Shown: in pieces, positions 37,187 through 51,500 of the stretch
How the letters are laid out: each line of letters begins with the position of its first letter
How positions within the stretch are numbered: position 1 is the first letter of the stretch
Source: Apteryx mantelli
Taxonomy: Eukaryota; Chordata; Aves; Apterygiformes; Apterygidae
Direction of reading: 5' to 3'
DNA length: 64,000 bases
Assembly (NCBI RefSeq): GCF_036417845.1
Contig: NC_089983.1
Coordinates: 25,446,297 to 25,510,296 of the forward strand
The notes under the pieces: model-generated
What the model saw: the letters and a program-made list of their open reading frames with translations, nothing else
The model's database searches: none
Told to the model about the DNA's origin: nothing
Made by a program: the position numbers and the translations under genes

Positions 37187-37824
37187 AGCATGTGTTGTGA
37201 TCATATTGAAAAGATGTGGAGGAAGAGAAGGAAGAAGGAAAACTTCTGAGGTACTCCACAGAGACAGTAGAAAATTCTTTCTCTCTCAAATAAGGATTCA
37301 CTGTGTGAACTGTAAATGTGAATTTAGTTTCATCCCTTAATACTTTGAGAGAGGATTTCAGTAGCATTACTAACTTAGAGCAGTATATGTAAAGCCTGTC
37401 AGCATCATAGTTCATGTAAAATTGGGTGTGGTGACACTTGTCAAGCCTGTTTCCCTTTGAGATATGTGCCAGATATGTTGAAAAACATATGTAGTGATAT
37501 CACAGTGAATGTGCTATTGACAAAGATCAGTGTCACCAATGGCTCATGTGTAACTATCTTCTAGCACTTCTACTGCAGAGGTTCTCAAACTATGGTGCCA
37601 AGAAAGATGGCATGCAAAAAGGCAATGGGAGCATCTCAGTTTATGTATGCTTCTGTGCATGTCTGTAGCTGAGAACTGCCATTGCTGCTAGCAACAGTGC
37701 AATGTTAGGGAAGCAAATGAGATGTGAGAACTTCATGCTAGATTTGCAGACTTCTTAACTGATGATTTTGAGCCTTCAGCATAGCTTTTATGTTCTTTTG
37801 CAATAAAGATACTATCTATCTCTT

Positions 37825-37898
37825 CAAAGTATTTGTGAAGAGTGTGTTTGCTCTGTATGTGCGTGAATACAAAGTATTTGTGAAGAGTGTGTTTGCTC
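37825..37898 (+). repeat. 29-bp direct repeat, two copies
   Basis: Positions 37825-37853 and 37870-37898 are identical over 29 bp with a 16-bp spacer. This is a recent tandem duplication. Confidence 0.9.
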
Positions 37899-38471
37899 AG
37901 ATAGGGTCTACTGCAATACTTGGCATGCAAAAACTTAACTGTAATTGCCAAGTGGAAGTTGTATAAAATTCTCAGCGTTAGAGAACAGTAGTATTGTGCA
38001 TTGAAAAATAAAAATATTGCTATTGTTTTACTGAGGTGAGTTGCTGTAGTAGTGATTTTGAGAATTTATTCAAGAGATCCAGAGGTAACTGTTTTATTTT
38101 CCATAGTTCACCCACTTAGTGCTAGTAATTTGGCAGTGGCAGAGATGACTGGTCTGTTTTAATTTCGATTTGGCAGCAGTTTAAATATGGATTTTCTTGC
38201 TATCTTTAAGGATTGGTTTTCAAAATCATAGTTCTGGATTCTGAATTCTTTGGCTTTCTTAAAAGGTGAAGAGCTTGCCAGACTACATTAGCTCTAGTGA
38301 ACACTCTTCGTCCAATACTATATTAATTTGCTCTGGCAGTTTCAGATAACTTTGGGAACAAATTTGGATTAGATGAGGTTTCTTTATTTTTTGTTTTTGG
38401 CCAAAGGTAATTTAATAACTAAACTAATAATCATGTCTGTCTTAGACTTCTGTCTAGGTAGATCAGTGCTT

Positions 38472-38520
38472 CCCCCCCCCCCCCAAAAAAAAAAAAAGAA
38501 AAGGAAAAGAAAAAGAAAAA
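38472..38520 (+). repeat. C13-A13 and purine-rich tract
   Basis: Thirteen C are followed by thirteen A and then an A/G tract. The exact counts are prone to sequencing error. Confidence 0.8.
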
Positions 38521-38994
38521 TTTTACTATTGCATTCCAGAGTTAAGGCTTTTGTTGTTGAACACTAGTTTCTAGTTGGGACTGAGCATTAGTTTCTTGTT
38601 AGGGTTGCTATGAACTGGTAACTCTTTCATTCACTGGATAAAATCTTGTAAATTAAATGACTGGAGAGAAATTCCGCTGTCCTGTGTTTCAAAGTTAACT
38701 TATTCTAGCTAGCTACTGATGGGAAGGTATTACACTTTTATTTCAGGAACCTAGACCCAGATCATCAAATTACTGCTGTTCATTGGTTCCAGATTTGTCT
38801 AGAGTGTGAACTACTTTTGCATCTTTGGAATTGCTTTAGGGCCATTTGATCTGCTAGTGGCTGCACTGTATATGCTGTGTGCAGGGAACACCTGTCAGTG
38901 TGGTGCTTTTCAGGAGCAAGTGAAATCTCAGTAGCTGAGTTTTAAACTGTCTGATTATTTGTACTTCAAACTAGTCTTGCCAGTGAAGAATAAT

Positions 38995-39156
38995 AGTGCT
39001 GTACAATAAACTCTTATTGGTTAAAGCATTAAAAGGAAGTAGATTATTGAAGAACTCCTCTTCATCATGAGCAGTAGGATGTTAATGGTGGATGTCAGGA
39101 GTGACAGGTAGGCTAAGAAGAAACACTGTGAGTTATACTTATGAGCAGCTGAGGAG
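38995..39156 (+). repeat. Dispersed duplicate, copy 2 of 2
   Basis: Second copy of the block at 37033-37186. Several small indels and substitutions separate the two. It ends about 355 bp upstream of LNPK exon 2. Confidence 0.75.
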
Positions 39157-39511
39157 TTAATTGGAAATCAGTTTCTTAAATAATCTGTCTTAATAATTTT
39201 CTTAAATTGCTTTTGTGTCAGAGGATTTTGGCCTTTCTTTTGGCAGTTATTTTGTGGCTCCACTTCTCAGGGCTCCCTTCTGGTTAAGTATTTCCAAAGT
39301 AAAAATAAGTTTGGCTGCATCATGACTGACAAACTGACTTAATAAAAGAGGGGCTATAAAATGGAAGCTGGGATTTTAAAATAATACAAAGGTGGATAAC
39401 TAGGCAATGATTTTATGCAATGTTTTGGGTTCCTTTAGTTATTGGAATAAATTGGTGAATCTTGGAGTATATTGTCAGATCACTCTTAAGTACTTAATGC
39501 TTTACTTCTAG

Positions 39512-39594
39512 CTGTGAATTATAGTAGAAGATTGATAAATCTACCAACGTTTGTCCATACGTAGAAGATGGGTGGATTAATTTCAAGATGGAGG
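39512..39594 (+). CDS. LNPK: LNPK exon 2 (5' UTR 39512-39567, coding from 39568)
   Basis: The acceptor TTTACTTCTAG ends at 39511 and the donor GTAAGT starts at 39595. The coding part reads MGGLISRWR, matching the conserved lunapark N terminus with the myristoylation glycine. No ATG precedes the start within the exon, and a TAG stop lies two codons upstream in frame. Confidence 0.93.
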
Positions 39595-42500
39595 GTAAGT
39601 AAACCTTGTTACAATCTAATAGTCTTTAGTCTAGAAGATTGGAGTTTCTAGGACATACTGTTCTTAATCACTTGATAGGTTTCTTATTCTGTATTTGTTC
39701 TTGATGGTTGAATGTTAATGCTGAAGTTTTCCTATAGACAGACTGATTTAAAAGTCAGTAGCTGAGCAGGTGTGAGACATAATGACCAAGATTTCTATTC
39801 CTTCCCTGCCCTCCCCAAGAACCCTGAACTGTGTAGCTGGTTGGCTATGCTTTGTTTTCTTTGTAGTGATGGGCCTGACTGTGGCTTGGTTGCAGTTAAA
39901 ACTGTGGTTTTGTAAGTTTTCGCTAAATCTAAATACTTATGTGTTGCTTCATAAGGGTAGATATAGCAGTGTCTGACTTTGAAGATTGGTAGCTATTTTA
40001 GATGAAAATAGATAAATTCAGAATATCATCCAGTATCTGTTTTAAACCTCAAATATTTTAGTAGGTACTTAGATGTCTAAAAGCCTGCCTTCCTTCCTTC
40101 CTAATGATTTTTATTTGCTTGAATGTTATTGAATGGTGTACTGAGTTTATGGCAAAGCTTAGGTCAGATGGGTTATGAGGTTTCTGACCACTCTTAACTA
40201 CTGTCAGGTGTTAGTTGTTGAGCCTAGGTTTGCCTCTGCCTGTTATAAATCTATTTGAGAGCTTCCTATGCAAAGCTCCATTAAAAGCAAGAGTTTAAGT
40301 AAAAAGTCAGTTTTTGCATCACTGTGGAATTTGGGAGCCTCTTTCTTTCTATTATGGAATGTAGGCTATGGTCTTTGAATTTGTGCCCTGAAGGGTGGGG
40401 GAATGTAATTAATAACTTCATACCTCTCAGAAATGAGGGAAGAACCTTAGGTGGATTCCAGGTTTTTCCTAAGGGGAGTTTTGCTGGAGATGAGAGCTTA
40501 TGTGCAATTGCTTATCATTTACTTAAAGCATGTGTCTTTGTGGAATGAATAGTAGCAAAAGCTTAAGTTTTCAGAATGTTTTTTTGTTCTCTTTTTTTAC
40601 CTTTTCCATCTGCTCATCTGTTCTCTCCTTGTTTCACTTCCTACCCACACGTAGGTATCTCCTAAAGCAGGAGAACTCTTTACTTTTTGTGTAAAACAGA
40701 CAATATATTCATCTATTATGGGTATGTGTGTTTTTGTTAGGAAGCTGTTATCCTGAAGTAACCCTCAAGATACTGAATATTCTTAAGGTTAACATCTCTT
40801 TTCTTTCCTATGTAAGCAGGCAAAGCCTTCCACTGTAGAAGTATTAGAAAAAATTGATAAGGTATGTATTTGCTTTCTGTGGTGTTTTGTTTGGTTTTGT
40901 TTAAAAATATATGTCCTTTTGCTAGCAGTGTTTTTCATACATGTTACGTAAAATACTGTAATGAAATTTAAATTATTTTGATAATTATTCTGGTTGGATG
41001 TACTAGAGATTGAGTTTCAGATGCACTGCTACCTTTCTTTCCCTTACCATTAATCATTTAAAAAAAACACTGAAACCACTGTACAGTACACCATAGTTTA
41101 AGTATGTATTTAGACAGCCTGAAATGGGAATGAATGTGAACTTGGCTTGATTAGACAATTTAATTATAGCTAATGGTTAAGTTCTCATTTTGTGTTTCCT
41201 AGAAAATGTCACTAAAGCAAAGCTTGATTCATTAGGCACATTAATAAAGAATCCATGTATGTTTTTAATTGTTACAGTTCTACCTATAGTGGCAGTAGGT
41301 AAGGTCATGGGCAGAATAACTGAAAAGGCAGTTCAGTAATCAGTTGTGATTCTAGCCAGAATTTGTGACAATTTGCTGTACTCTATGGGGAAATTAACTG
41401 CTTTGAAATATGCTGTTGGTATTTGTCGTTTTCCTTTTAATGAAAGTATGAGTACTTCTGTTGTCACTTGAAATGCAATCAAAATGGTAACACAGAAGAG
41501 CATTGCTTGATCGCTTATTAATATGCCAAAAGCATTGTTCAGCTGTTCAGGATTTCATTCTTAATATGAGGAAATACTGAAATGAAAACATACTTGAGCT
41601 GACTGAAAAGTTTTGGCAATTTTGCATGTTAGGGAAGTATTAGAAGCATTTGAAATACCACGGATGCCTGATGAAAGCTTTAGGATGCAAAGTATGGTGG
41701 TAGCAGACTTGCATAATCGTAGGAAAGTTGGCATTCATAAGATAGTAGCTTTCCCCTTCATCTCAAATTTACTAAATCATTAAAATAGAAAAAATGTGCT
41801 AATTTGTAACATTACTTGTCCAGCAGTGCTGTGTTACTGTGAATAAGGTGCAAGTGGCCCATATCATAACCTTTATACTGTGATGTAGTTTATGCTATGG
41901 AAGTTTTATCTGTTGGGCAAGCATTGTCAGTTATCAAACTGATGTGTCTAACCTTAACAAACGTTTAAGGTCAGCTTAATAAAACCACCGACTAATTTCA
42001 TTACTAAGCTTGAACTCCCATTTATTTACAGGAAATACAGACGTTAGAAGAATTTAGAGAAAAAAATCAGAGACTCCAGAAACTATGGGTTGGAAGGCTA
42101 CTCCTCTACTCTTCACTTCTTTATCTTATCACCTGTTTAATTGTGTATTTTTGGTGTCTTCCTGATGAATGGACAGCAAGGTTGATTATGACACTTCCAT
42201 TTTTTGCATTTCCATTGATGTAAGTAAATATGCCTTTTTTTTTTTTCCTAACTGCTGTCTCTTTGATGAAAGGAGATAGAAAATACATCTCAGCAGGGGC
42301 TTGGGATTGTTTTTGACAATCCTTGAGTAGTCATAACTTGCTGAATTTCCTTTAACATAAGTTCACATAGTTAGGCAGACACTTTCTTGGACGGATATGT
42401 CTCTCTTGGGCCTGGGTTTAGTGTAGAACTAAGTCTTACCATCAGTGTTAGCATCTAAAGTTACTTGGCGTATCAAAATTATACTAGGGCTAAAAAGGCC

Positions 42501-45500
42501 TGTATTTGAACAGCTGTAAGGTAGTGTAGTATAAGTAGAATAGCAACATCTTGGGTTCTCTGCTACCTTTTGGAAAAGTAGTGGTATTAGATGAAAGTGA
42601 CAAAATACAGCATATAAAATTGGGAAAGAAATACAAGAATGAATGGAGAAACTGAGCTTTTAGATATTAGGTGAATGTTAACAGAGAAGTTACTTGAAAG
42701 GTTATCAGCCTAAATATGTTGAGGTTCAGTTTTACCTAATTAGCTATTTTTCTGGAAAATTCCTGACTGTTTTCTTCAACCAGAAATTTTTCTGTCCTCA
42801 TTGGGTGTAAGGATTTCCTCATTGGAAATGGGAGAAAACATTAGCAGCTACTTTTCACTGAGCTGATCAGACCGTTCTTCCTCATGAGTGGCTCTTGTTC
42901 TCTAAGAAAAACTTCATTTCTAAAAATAACAAAATTGGCCACCACCTCACTAAACACCACCTTCCTGTCTCCCTGCCCCTTCCCTGCCCTCCCCATCCCA
43001 TCCTCAACCTCAGAACTCTCCAGGAAGGTGAAGCAGTTTGCTGAGCAGCCTCTCCATATATGTTTAACAGTGCATTTACTAATTTGCTGGAATGAAAATC
43101 ATAAATACTGTTCACTTTTGTGCAACATCTCTGTGTGAAAACTTGAGTTTTTGGTGTTAGCTTCAGACTTGAATAGCAGAGTCAAATGTAAATATTTAAG
43201 GCTTTTCAAGCTTGATTAGTGTGTGTCATGCATAACATAACATTCAAAAAAATCCACCTGAAGATCCTTTTTGTATGTCATATTGTGTTATAATGTAGTA
43301 ATATGTTGCTGTTATGAAATCCTGTGGAGCAGATACATGGGCAGCAATATCCTGACTGGAAAGAATTAATACAGAAGTTAAAGCTGAAATTAATCTTTGA
43401 CAGAGCAATATAATTTGATTTTACTCTTAAGTACACTGATTTGAAGGTCTTTGTCGTTAGCATGTAAACTTGCTCATGCTAACAAGGAAGCGTGTAGAAA
43501 AGGAAATATTACCAGCCTCCCTTCACTCAAGTGTGTTGGACTAGTATAGAAACTAACATTTTCATTTACTGAGGGTGGTGGTTGGCTTCTAGTCTTGCTG
43601 TGTGATTTTTTTTATGTTGGATTTTTATTCTCCAGTTTTTCTCCAATTTTCACTTCATTTTTTGAATGGTGGTTTGCTGTAATATTCCAAGTTAGTTGTC
43701 AGCTTACAAACATTCAGAATTACACTCTGGTTCTCCTATGACTTGCTACTGTTTATCTGATTTTTCTCTTAAGCTATTCCCCTTCAGCTTTTTTGGCAGG
43801 TATGAATGGCAAGCAGCTGCCAGCTTGTCTTCATGCTCGGTCAAGAGGTGACTCCATGTTGAAAGCCTGGTGCCACCCAGTACTAGCTCTAGAGATATTT
43901 CTGCCCTAATCAAACTGGAATATGTCTGCCTTTTCCAGCTTGCAGTCAGTCACCAACTTACTTCTGCCTTAGGTCTTTCCCTCAGGGTCTTGAGCATGTT
44001 ACTGATGCTGGTAGAGTGAGTTAAGTTCTAGAAATATGTAGTATCATTAATGTTAAAAATGTATATTTAAACATCTGAGAAGTTGAGGAAAAAATATTAG
44101 CATGCTAGAAGGGTGCACTTCTTGAAGTAGACTAATTCAAATGCAAAGTATTTTGTCTGGTTCATTTTAATTCTCAGATAAATATATTTTTATTTTAATC
44201 TTGTAAAACTGATCTGAAATAGTCTGCTATTAAACTTCGACATCAAAGTTCTTAAAGAGGAAATCTAGAGTTTACTTTGTGAAATACTACTAGATGCCTA
44301 TTTGCTTAGAAATACAGATTAGGTAGGGGAAGACTTGCCTTTATTAAAGTTACATAACACAATACAAAACAAAATGTTTTTGCCCATATAGAATATTCTT
44401 AAACACAATTCAAACCCTATAAACATTTACTTCTATTGTTTTTTATGGAGAGATGCACCTCACATTGTGTAAGTGGGCAAAGCCATCCGTATTCTTAAAA
44501 TAGTTATTCATTAATAGTTTGAGTAGAATGGAGTTAAACTTCTTTCTCTGTGTGTTATTCTGACCTTGGATGTGTTACTTCACCTTCCAGTTTTCTTGTC
44601 TAACTTTACTAACTTGGGTTTTCTTCTTAACTTTTGAAAGTGTTTTGAACTGGGTTACCATTATATAAATGCAAAAGATGTTCCTGTGAATCAGTCACTC
44701 TATTTAAAACCCTGATAGCATTTTGCTTGCTTTCTTATGCTAGCTGTTCCGAGAACCTTTCTAGCCTTTAGGATTTATTTATTTTTTACTTAAATGAAAC
44801 ATTGCTACTTTAGTTTTTATATGGTGCTCAGCACTGGGAGGATTTTGCATAATATCCTTGGAAGACTTGAAGTGTGAGATTTGCTACTTGGCGTAGGCCC
44901 AGTAACTTATCAGGAAAAGCTTAAACTTAATTTTAAGCAATTCTAAGCTTTTAAAGAAATTGTCCTGATGATTGCAGAGAGACCTTTCAAATGAAAAATG
45001 GACATAAATCAGTTTCTTTTTGTCTTAATAGCATAGATAAACTGCTCCATTGTCTCTAAGTCTACTGAAACACAACTAAAACCAACTGGATTCAGAGCTC
45101 TAAAATTGACAAGAGCCAGGTCAGTTAACTCTGCTTGTAAGAGTTAACTGAGTGCCTGTACAATAGTTTTATCTCATAGCTTTCATTGGTATTGAATTCT
45201 TCACACAAACCTTCTGGGTCTTAATTTTGAGCCTTAGGAGGTAAGTTTAGTTTTTTGGTTAACCTGTGTTATCTATGAAATAAGAGGTGACTAAGTAATC
45301 TTCAACTAGCTGCTTATTCTTCAATCTTAAAAGTTCCCAATAAGCAGCCCTTTTAAAAATCTGAAATATAGTATGTAATTAAATAGTCATTATCATTAAT
45401 GATCTATTTTAAGATCTTACTGTTTTCTACTGCTCAAAGTTAAGGGACTAGAACATCTCTCATATGAGAAAAGGCTGAGAGAGCTGGGACTGTTCAGCCT

Positions 45501-48500
45501 GGAGAGGAGAAGAGTTGGGCAGGGAGGTGATCTTATTAATGTGTGTAAGTATCCAAAGGGAGGGTGTGAAGAGGATGGGGCCAGGCTCTTTTTCGGTGGT
45601 GCCCGGTGACAGAATGAGAGGCAGTAGGCACAAACTGAAACACAGGAAGCTCTGTCTGAATCTAAGGAAAAACTTTTTTTTACTGTGAAGGTGTGACTGA
45701 GTGCTGGAACAGGCTGCCCACAGAGGTTGTGGAGTTTCCATCCTTGGAGATAAAGCTGTCTGGACATGGTCCTGGGTAGCCTGCTCTAGGTGACCCTGCT
45801 TGAGCAGGGCGGTTGGACTAGATGATCTTTAAAGATCCCTTCCAACCTCAACCATTCTGTGATTCTATGAAGTCTGTAGTGTGTTCTACTCCTCTACTAG
45901 TCAGTTTTCTACTACTTTGTTTTGAAACAGATTTAGCAAGCTATCATGTTACTGCTGCTGCTTCCTTAATGTTTCTACCTGTAGTAGTAATATTTGATTG
46001 TATTTTAATAAAACAGTTGGATTTTTGTTTAGATGAATCTGACTGTGTGGTCAAGATACTAATTTCATTTATAGTTTTCTACTTTAATATTGCTTAAAGA
46101 TGTCTGTTCCTCATCTTTGCAAAGCTAAATCTCATCTGGTAAGTCTTTTACATGAACTGTCCTGCTTCCTAAATGACTTAAGAAATGATTACTGTAATAT
46201 ATTTTAATTAATATAATTAACTCTTCTTTCTGTTTTTAAAGAATCTGGTTTATAAGAACACTGCTCATTTTTTTCTTTTCCAAAAGGACAGAAAGGAATA
46301 GTAAGTATTTTTTTCAGTTTTTTTTAGCATATGGAACTAATTGGGAATGAGACTTTCTATGAAAATGTAAATATTTTGGATAATGTGGTTTCCAGGAGAA
46401 GAGTAGCCTTTTGGTTGATACTAAAATGTTTAGCATTAGCTGAACTGTTGCTTTTGCCACGTGGTTCATGAGTGAATGTGAAGGAAACTGTTTAACCTCT
46501 CACTCTTCTCCACTATAAAATCATGATAGCTTTCTGCCTTGCTGGGATGCTTTGAAGCGTGATGGAATAAAATGTAGTAGAGATATAGGAGTGAGGGAGA
46601 AGAAATATAAATAGTAGTAGCTGTCATTCCTTTAATAATTGCATTTAGCAATTATTCTATCATCTTAATCCATTATGTATAGGAAGAGATATATAGCAGG
46701 AGAGTGTTTAATTTGTTTGTCAAAATTGCTTGTATTTTCAGAGTTCTGCAAAGCATACTTCTATTACTATACTGAGCGAAAAGGGGGATAAATGGGAATG
46801 TTTTAGTGCTGTTTTGAGAGCTGAGGAAAATGGGATGTCATGTAACTATAAAGAAGTTAATGCAGGATGTTCAAAGATAGACCAAGAGTTGTTAAAGGAA
46901 ATACAGATTCTAATGCAAAATTTAAACGCTATCCATGGCACTCATCTGCAGTATTTGTTTCATTTGTGACTTTCTTTAAAAGCAGTCTAGCCTGTAACAG
47001 TACATTGTGTTGTGAGCAAAAATACAAAAAACCTCAATGCACTATGTTTTATGACTGGCAGAGGAACATGATGTATTTAATTTGCGACAGCTTATGAGTT
47101 TAACAACATCACTTTTGAGATTCTTCTTAAATTTAACACTTACATTTGATATGCAAGTATAGGACATAGTTTTATGTACAAATAAAATTGTCAATGTATT
47201 ATGTGGTGTTGTGAAATTCGTTTGTAAAGATGAATATGTATTTGCATTTCATGATAGGAAAAAATATGCATGTACATCTTTCTAGTTCACTTAAAGGCAT
47301 TTATTATAATTTTTAGCATACAAGCAAGTCTAATCTTTTGTTGAATCTGTATATAAAGGGCTTTAATGCACTTTGGAACATTCCAAAAGGAATTATTTCT
47401 GCATTGTTCTGGAGATTGGTAAGAGTGAAGTGTTTGAACTCAAAGATGCGAGTCCTGTATTTGAAAAGGAGAAATCAAATACACAGTACAAAAGTTAGAG
47501 CAGTAAAGCAGAAGATCTAGGTGAGATAGTGAACTGCCAATTGAATGCATTGAAGCTAGACTTTTATTCTGGGATGAGTTAATACAATACATGGAGTCAC
47601 TGAAGATAATTATTTAATACTGTAAATGTCTGTGGATAACTACACAATTCTTGAGAGCCGTGCTCTGAACTAGGGAAATACCTAATGAAGCACTAGAATG
47701 GGTGATGTTGAAAGATTATGGGATTCCTTTTTTTAAGACTGGTCAGGAAAGCAGCTGTTGAGGAAGCTTTACACTGATCTACCTCAAAGTGTGAGAAAGT
47801 GAATGAGGTATCTTGCATTTATTTACTTCTCTGGTATGAATTCTTTTTTCAGTGGGTTTAATTAAGATATATTGGTTTCTTGAGAATAATTGGCAGTAAT
47901 TGCTGTTTGGCCACTTTTGAAGGGACAGTTTCATGTGATTATTGTTGAAGGCAGGAGTTAGTGATCAGAAACAACTGCCTACACTTTAAACTGATTGCCT
48001 TGGTTTGTGAGAGGCTATACTTTTTAGGCATTTCTGTACCAAATGCAGCTTTTGTTTCTTAACAAATGTTAAGAACTGTCCATGTTATGCTACTTGTCTG
48101 GCTGCATGATACCATACCGCATTGAAGTGCATTTCAAGGTGTTAATCTGTGTTGAGATGCCTGAGAGGCAATATTCCAACATAGATGTCAAATTCAGTGG
48201 AGTGGAGGATGCCTTAGTTTCTTAATGTGAAGATACACAGTTCCTGGGATTGTCTATCCTCTGTGGTCCAGCCCAGTGCAAAACAGATCTTGTTCAATGT
48301 CCTGTTTCAAATTATGTTTGTGTTCAGTTTTAGTATGATGTATGCTTAATAAAATGGTTTATTGTATCAAAGCAGGCTTGTAAATGACCAAAAAAATACA
48401 AACTGGTATGTGTTCCTTTTTTGTAATGTTTCTGAAGTAACTTAATACTCTAATCACTTACATTTGCTCATTTAATCCGTTTGTTTAATTCAATAGTTTT

Positions 48501-51500
48501 TTCCATTGTTGGTTGTTGTAGTTTTATGCTTGGTGGGGGGAGTGGGGAACCCTCAAAGATGGGTTAAGAAAAATCCCCTTTATCTTATAAGAAGTGAACT
48601 GCAAGTGTCCAGTAGTGCTGAGGATGGGCAAAAAACTGTAAACGCCTTTTCTCTCTTAAATTTCTTCTGCTGTAAAGGAGGTAGAAAGCTGATGATATCA
48701 AGGGAATATCTTCTATATTAGGCAATGGTTTATTACAGTGAGTTTTTGTTGAGTGCTAAGCTCCTAGCATTGGCTTGCAGGAGAATCCCAAATGCATTTG
48801 ACTTTTAGAAATGAGGTTAGGTGCTGTGGCTACTAGTTATAACAATGCCCCTTATCTTTAGCAGTGAAATGACCCTGTAGTAGCTTATAAAACTAGAGTT
48901 TTGCTGTAGTCTGAAAGTATTGGAAGAGTGAAATACAGATTCAGATTTGAAACTCAGAATTGACCTAACATTTGAAACTAGCACGTGTAAGAGGCTTACA
49001 TGAAATATTGAAGCCAGTAAATCTGGTACTCAAATAGATATATTAATACTTAGACCTCAGGCTTTTTCTGTAGTCTGTCTCATGAGGTTAAGTGTGTTTT
49101 GTCCATGTTTTACCAGTTTTAATGTAGGTCAAAACTGGGCCCTGGCTAGAATTGGCTTGCTTAATGAAGAAGTGGTACATAAAACTTTTTAATAGTTACA
49201 ACTGTAAAGTGATAGTACTGGGCTGTAACTTATGAGCAACTTCAGGATTTAAGATGATTTGTTTTCATGTAAAACTGTAGTTGCTATACACAAAGCTTAC
49301 TGATGTTGTTGGGTTGCTTGTGAGCAGTGTGTAACTTTCTGATCTCACAGGGCAAAACTAATGTTCAGACTATATGCTGAAGTTCTCTCATAAGTAAATG
49401 TGAAAAGTAATGTGTATATGTATTTTTTTTTTTTTTAGATGATGCATTGGAAGATTTAAAATCTCAAAAGAAAAAAATAGTAAGTAAAACTTCAAGTAAA
49501 ACTAGTCATTGTCTAGTGTTTTTGCATCTCTACAAATTGAGTTTGATTGTAATGTATAGATGAAGAGCTGAGGGGAGGAGGAACTATTGCCATTCCTTTT
49601 TTGTACATTTTCAAGTACAACACAAGGTTTTCCTTAGGCAAAAATTACAAGAAGTCCTGCTTGTATATGAGAATAAGTTGCCATTTCAGCTCTGTTAGAT
49701 CTGTTAATTGAGTTCGTTTAACCTGAAAATGAAAGTGTGCTTTAACCTACTCATTGCTGACTAATTCTTTTACTTTAGGTTTATAAAAGGTATTAGTTGT
49801 TACAGTCATTTAAGAACATACAGTATAATTGTATTTTTAATAGTAACTTTATCACTTAATTTCTTGTTCATACATAGCAGAAAGGACTTCTGTCTTGTCT
49901 GATTTCACTTTTTCTTTAAGTAATAGATTGATACCTCACTGCATCACTGTTTATTTCCCTTTTATTTTATTTATTTATTTTGTTACCTATTTCTTCCATT
50001 ACATTCTTTCCCCTTGAAAATTTATCTTCTATGTGTTATCCCATCAGTTTTCTTGAGGTAGTCTATTTTATGAGCTATGTGAATGAGTTAACAGTATGAG
50101 ACTGGTATATGCCAGGTCTTTGCTTCAGCTGATCAACACCTAATCTCAGTAAGATGGATTTTGAAAGGAAAAGATTCCAAGTCTTTGATAACTTACACTG
50201 TTTGGAAAGTTCATAAGACTGAAAGCTATTTCATGTCTAGTCAGTCATGAAGTAAGGAAAGATGATCTCTGTTTACCCATATTGTTGGCTTCATCTCCTA
50301 CCTTGCAGTAGAAATATAATTTAAAAAAAAAAACCTCTGAAATTTGAATTATAAGGCTTTATTGTTAATGAGTATCCTGAAGTAGTCACCTCATGCTTTC
50401 TGGACTGTAAAAACAATAACCTGTAACCTAATTGTGTAACTGTCCTTTGATAAAGAGGATTTGCTGATATTTTTATCTCCTTATCTTTATATTAAGGAAT
50501 CCATTAAATTAACTTCTGTGGTTGGAGAGGTGGTAAAGAGGTGCCAGAGAGGCTTATGTTTTCTGAGAATGGATTAAATATAACTGTTAAGTTTTTAGTC
50601 TTATTTTACAAAAACTGCTTAATTGAAATTAGTCTTTCCAATTTACGTAGTTACAGAATTGCTTTAGAGGAAAAGTTCTCCAAGCAGAAACAACACTATA
50701 GAGAGCAAAACAGCTTTTGTAGTCTTAAATTTAATACCTTCTACATTTTGGATAAGTTACTTTACTGTTCTTCTACAATAAAACTTTCATGATTACAGAA
50801 ATGTCAAATTTTGTGTGCAAGATTAACACTTAGATAAGACAATAATTGAATAAAGGATTTAGATTAGTCAGGAAAAATAAGAGCTGATTTATAATGGAGA
50901 GTTTTATTATATTCTGGAAATTGATACCGTTAAAGCATTGAGATAAAAATGAATGTTTTACATATGAAAAATGAGTCAAAACTAGGTATTGCGGGAGAGC
51001 AGGCTGCAGTTAAAACAGCTGCACCAATATTCTGTGAACAGTATAGAAATTGCAGTGTAACTATGGGGAGGTAAAAGCTGAAAATATAAATTTAGGAGGA
51101 TATATGTATGTATTTGGCTTTAATTATTAAAGCCAAACTACTAAGAAGAACTGATAAAACCGTTCTGAGTATTTGTCCAGTCCAGGAAGTCCAATAACCT
51201 TTAACTTGTCAACCTTTCAATCTGAAGGGGAAGAAGGGGGAAGTCAATGATTATCTCTAGATTTGGTAGATATATAAATCCAATTCCTTGCTGAAGGCTT
51301 ACTGCAACCTCTTGAATCAGTGTGTTGTCAGTATTTTTGACTCAAAAGATTTACTCAGGAGTTTCATCATTATTTAAAGGTATTCAATTAAGCATTAAAA
51401 TTAGATCATCATATATGAAACCTAGCATGTTGAAATGAGCTGAAAGTAGATGCAAGTAATGAGACAGAATGTAAGTTGGCTCTTGAATAAAAACACTTTT

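Larger units (their letters stand above)
35144..39511 (+). other. LNPK: LNPK intron 1
   Basis: A 4368-bp intron with GTACGT donor and CTTCTAG acceptor. Its first 600 bp are the tail of the CpG island. It also contains the two copies of a duplicated block of about 155 bp, a 29-bp direct repeat and a C/A homopolymer tract. Confidence 0.6.
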
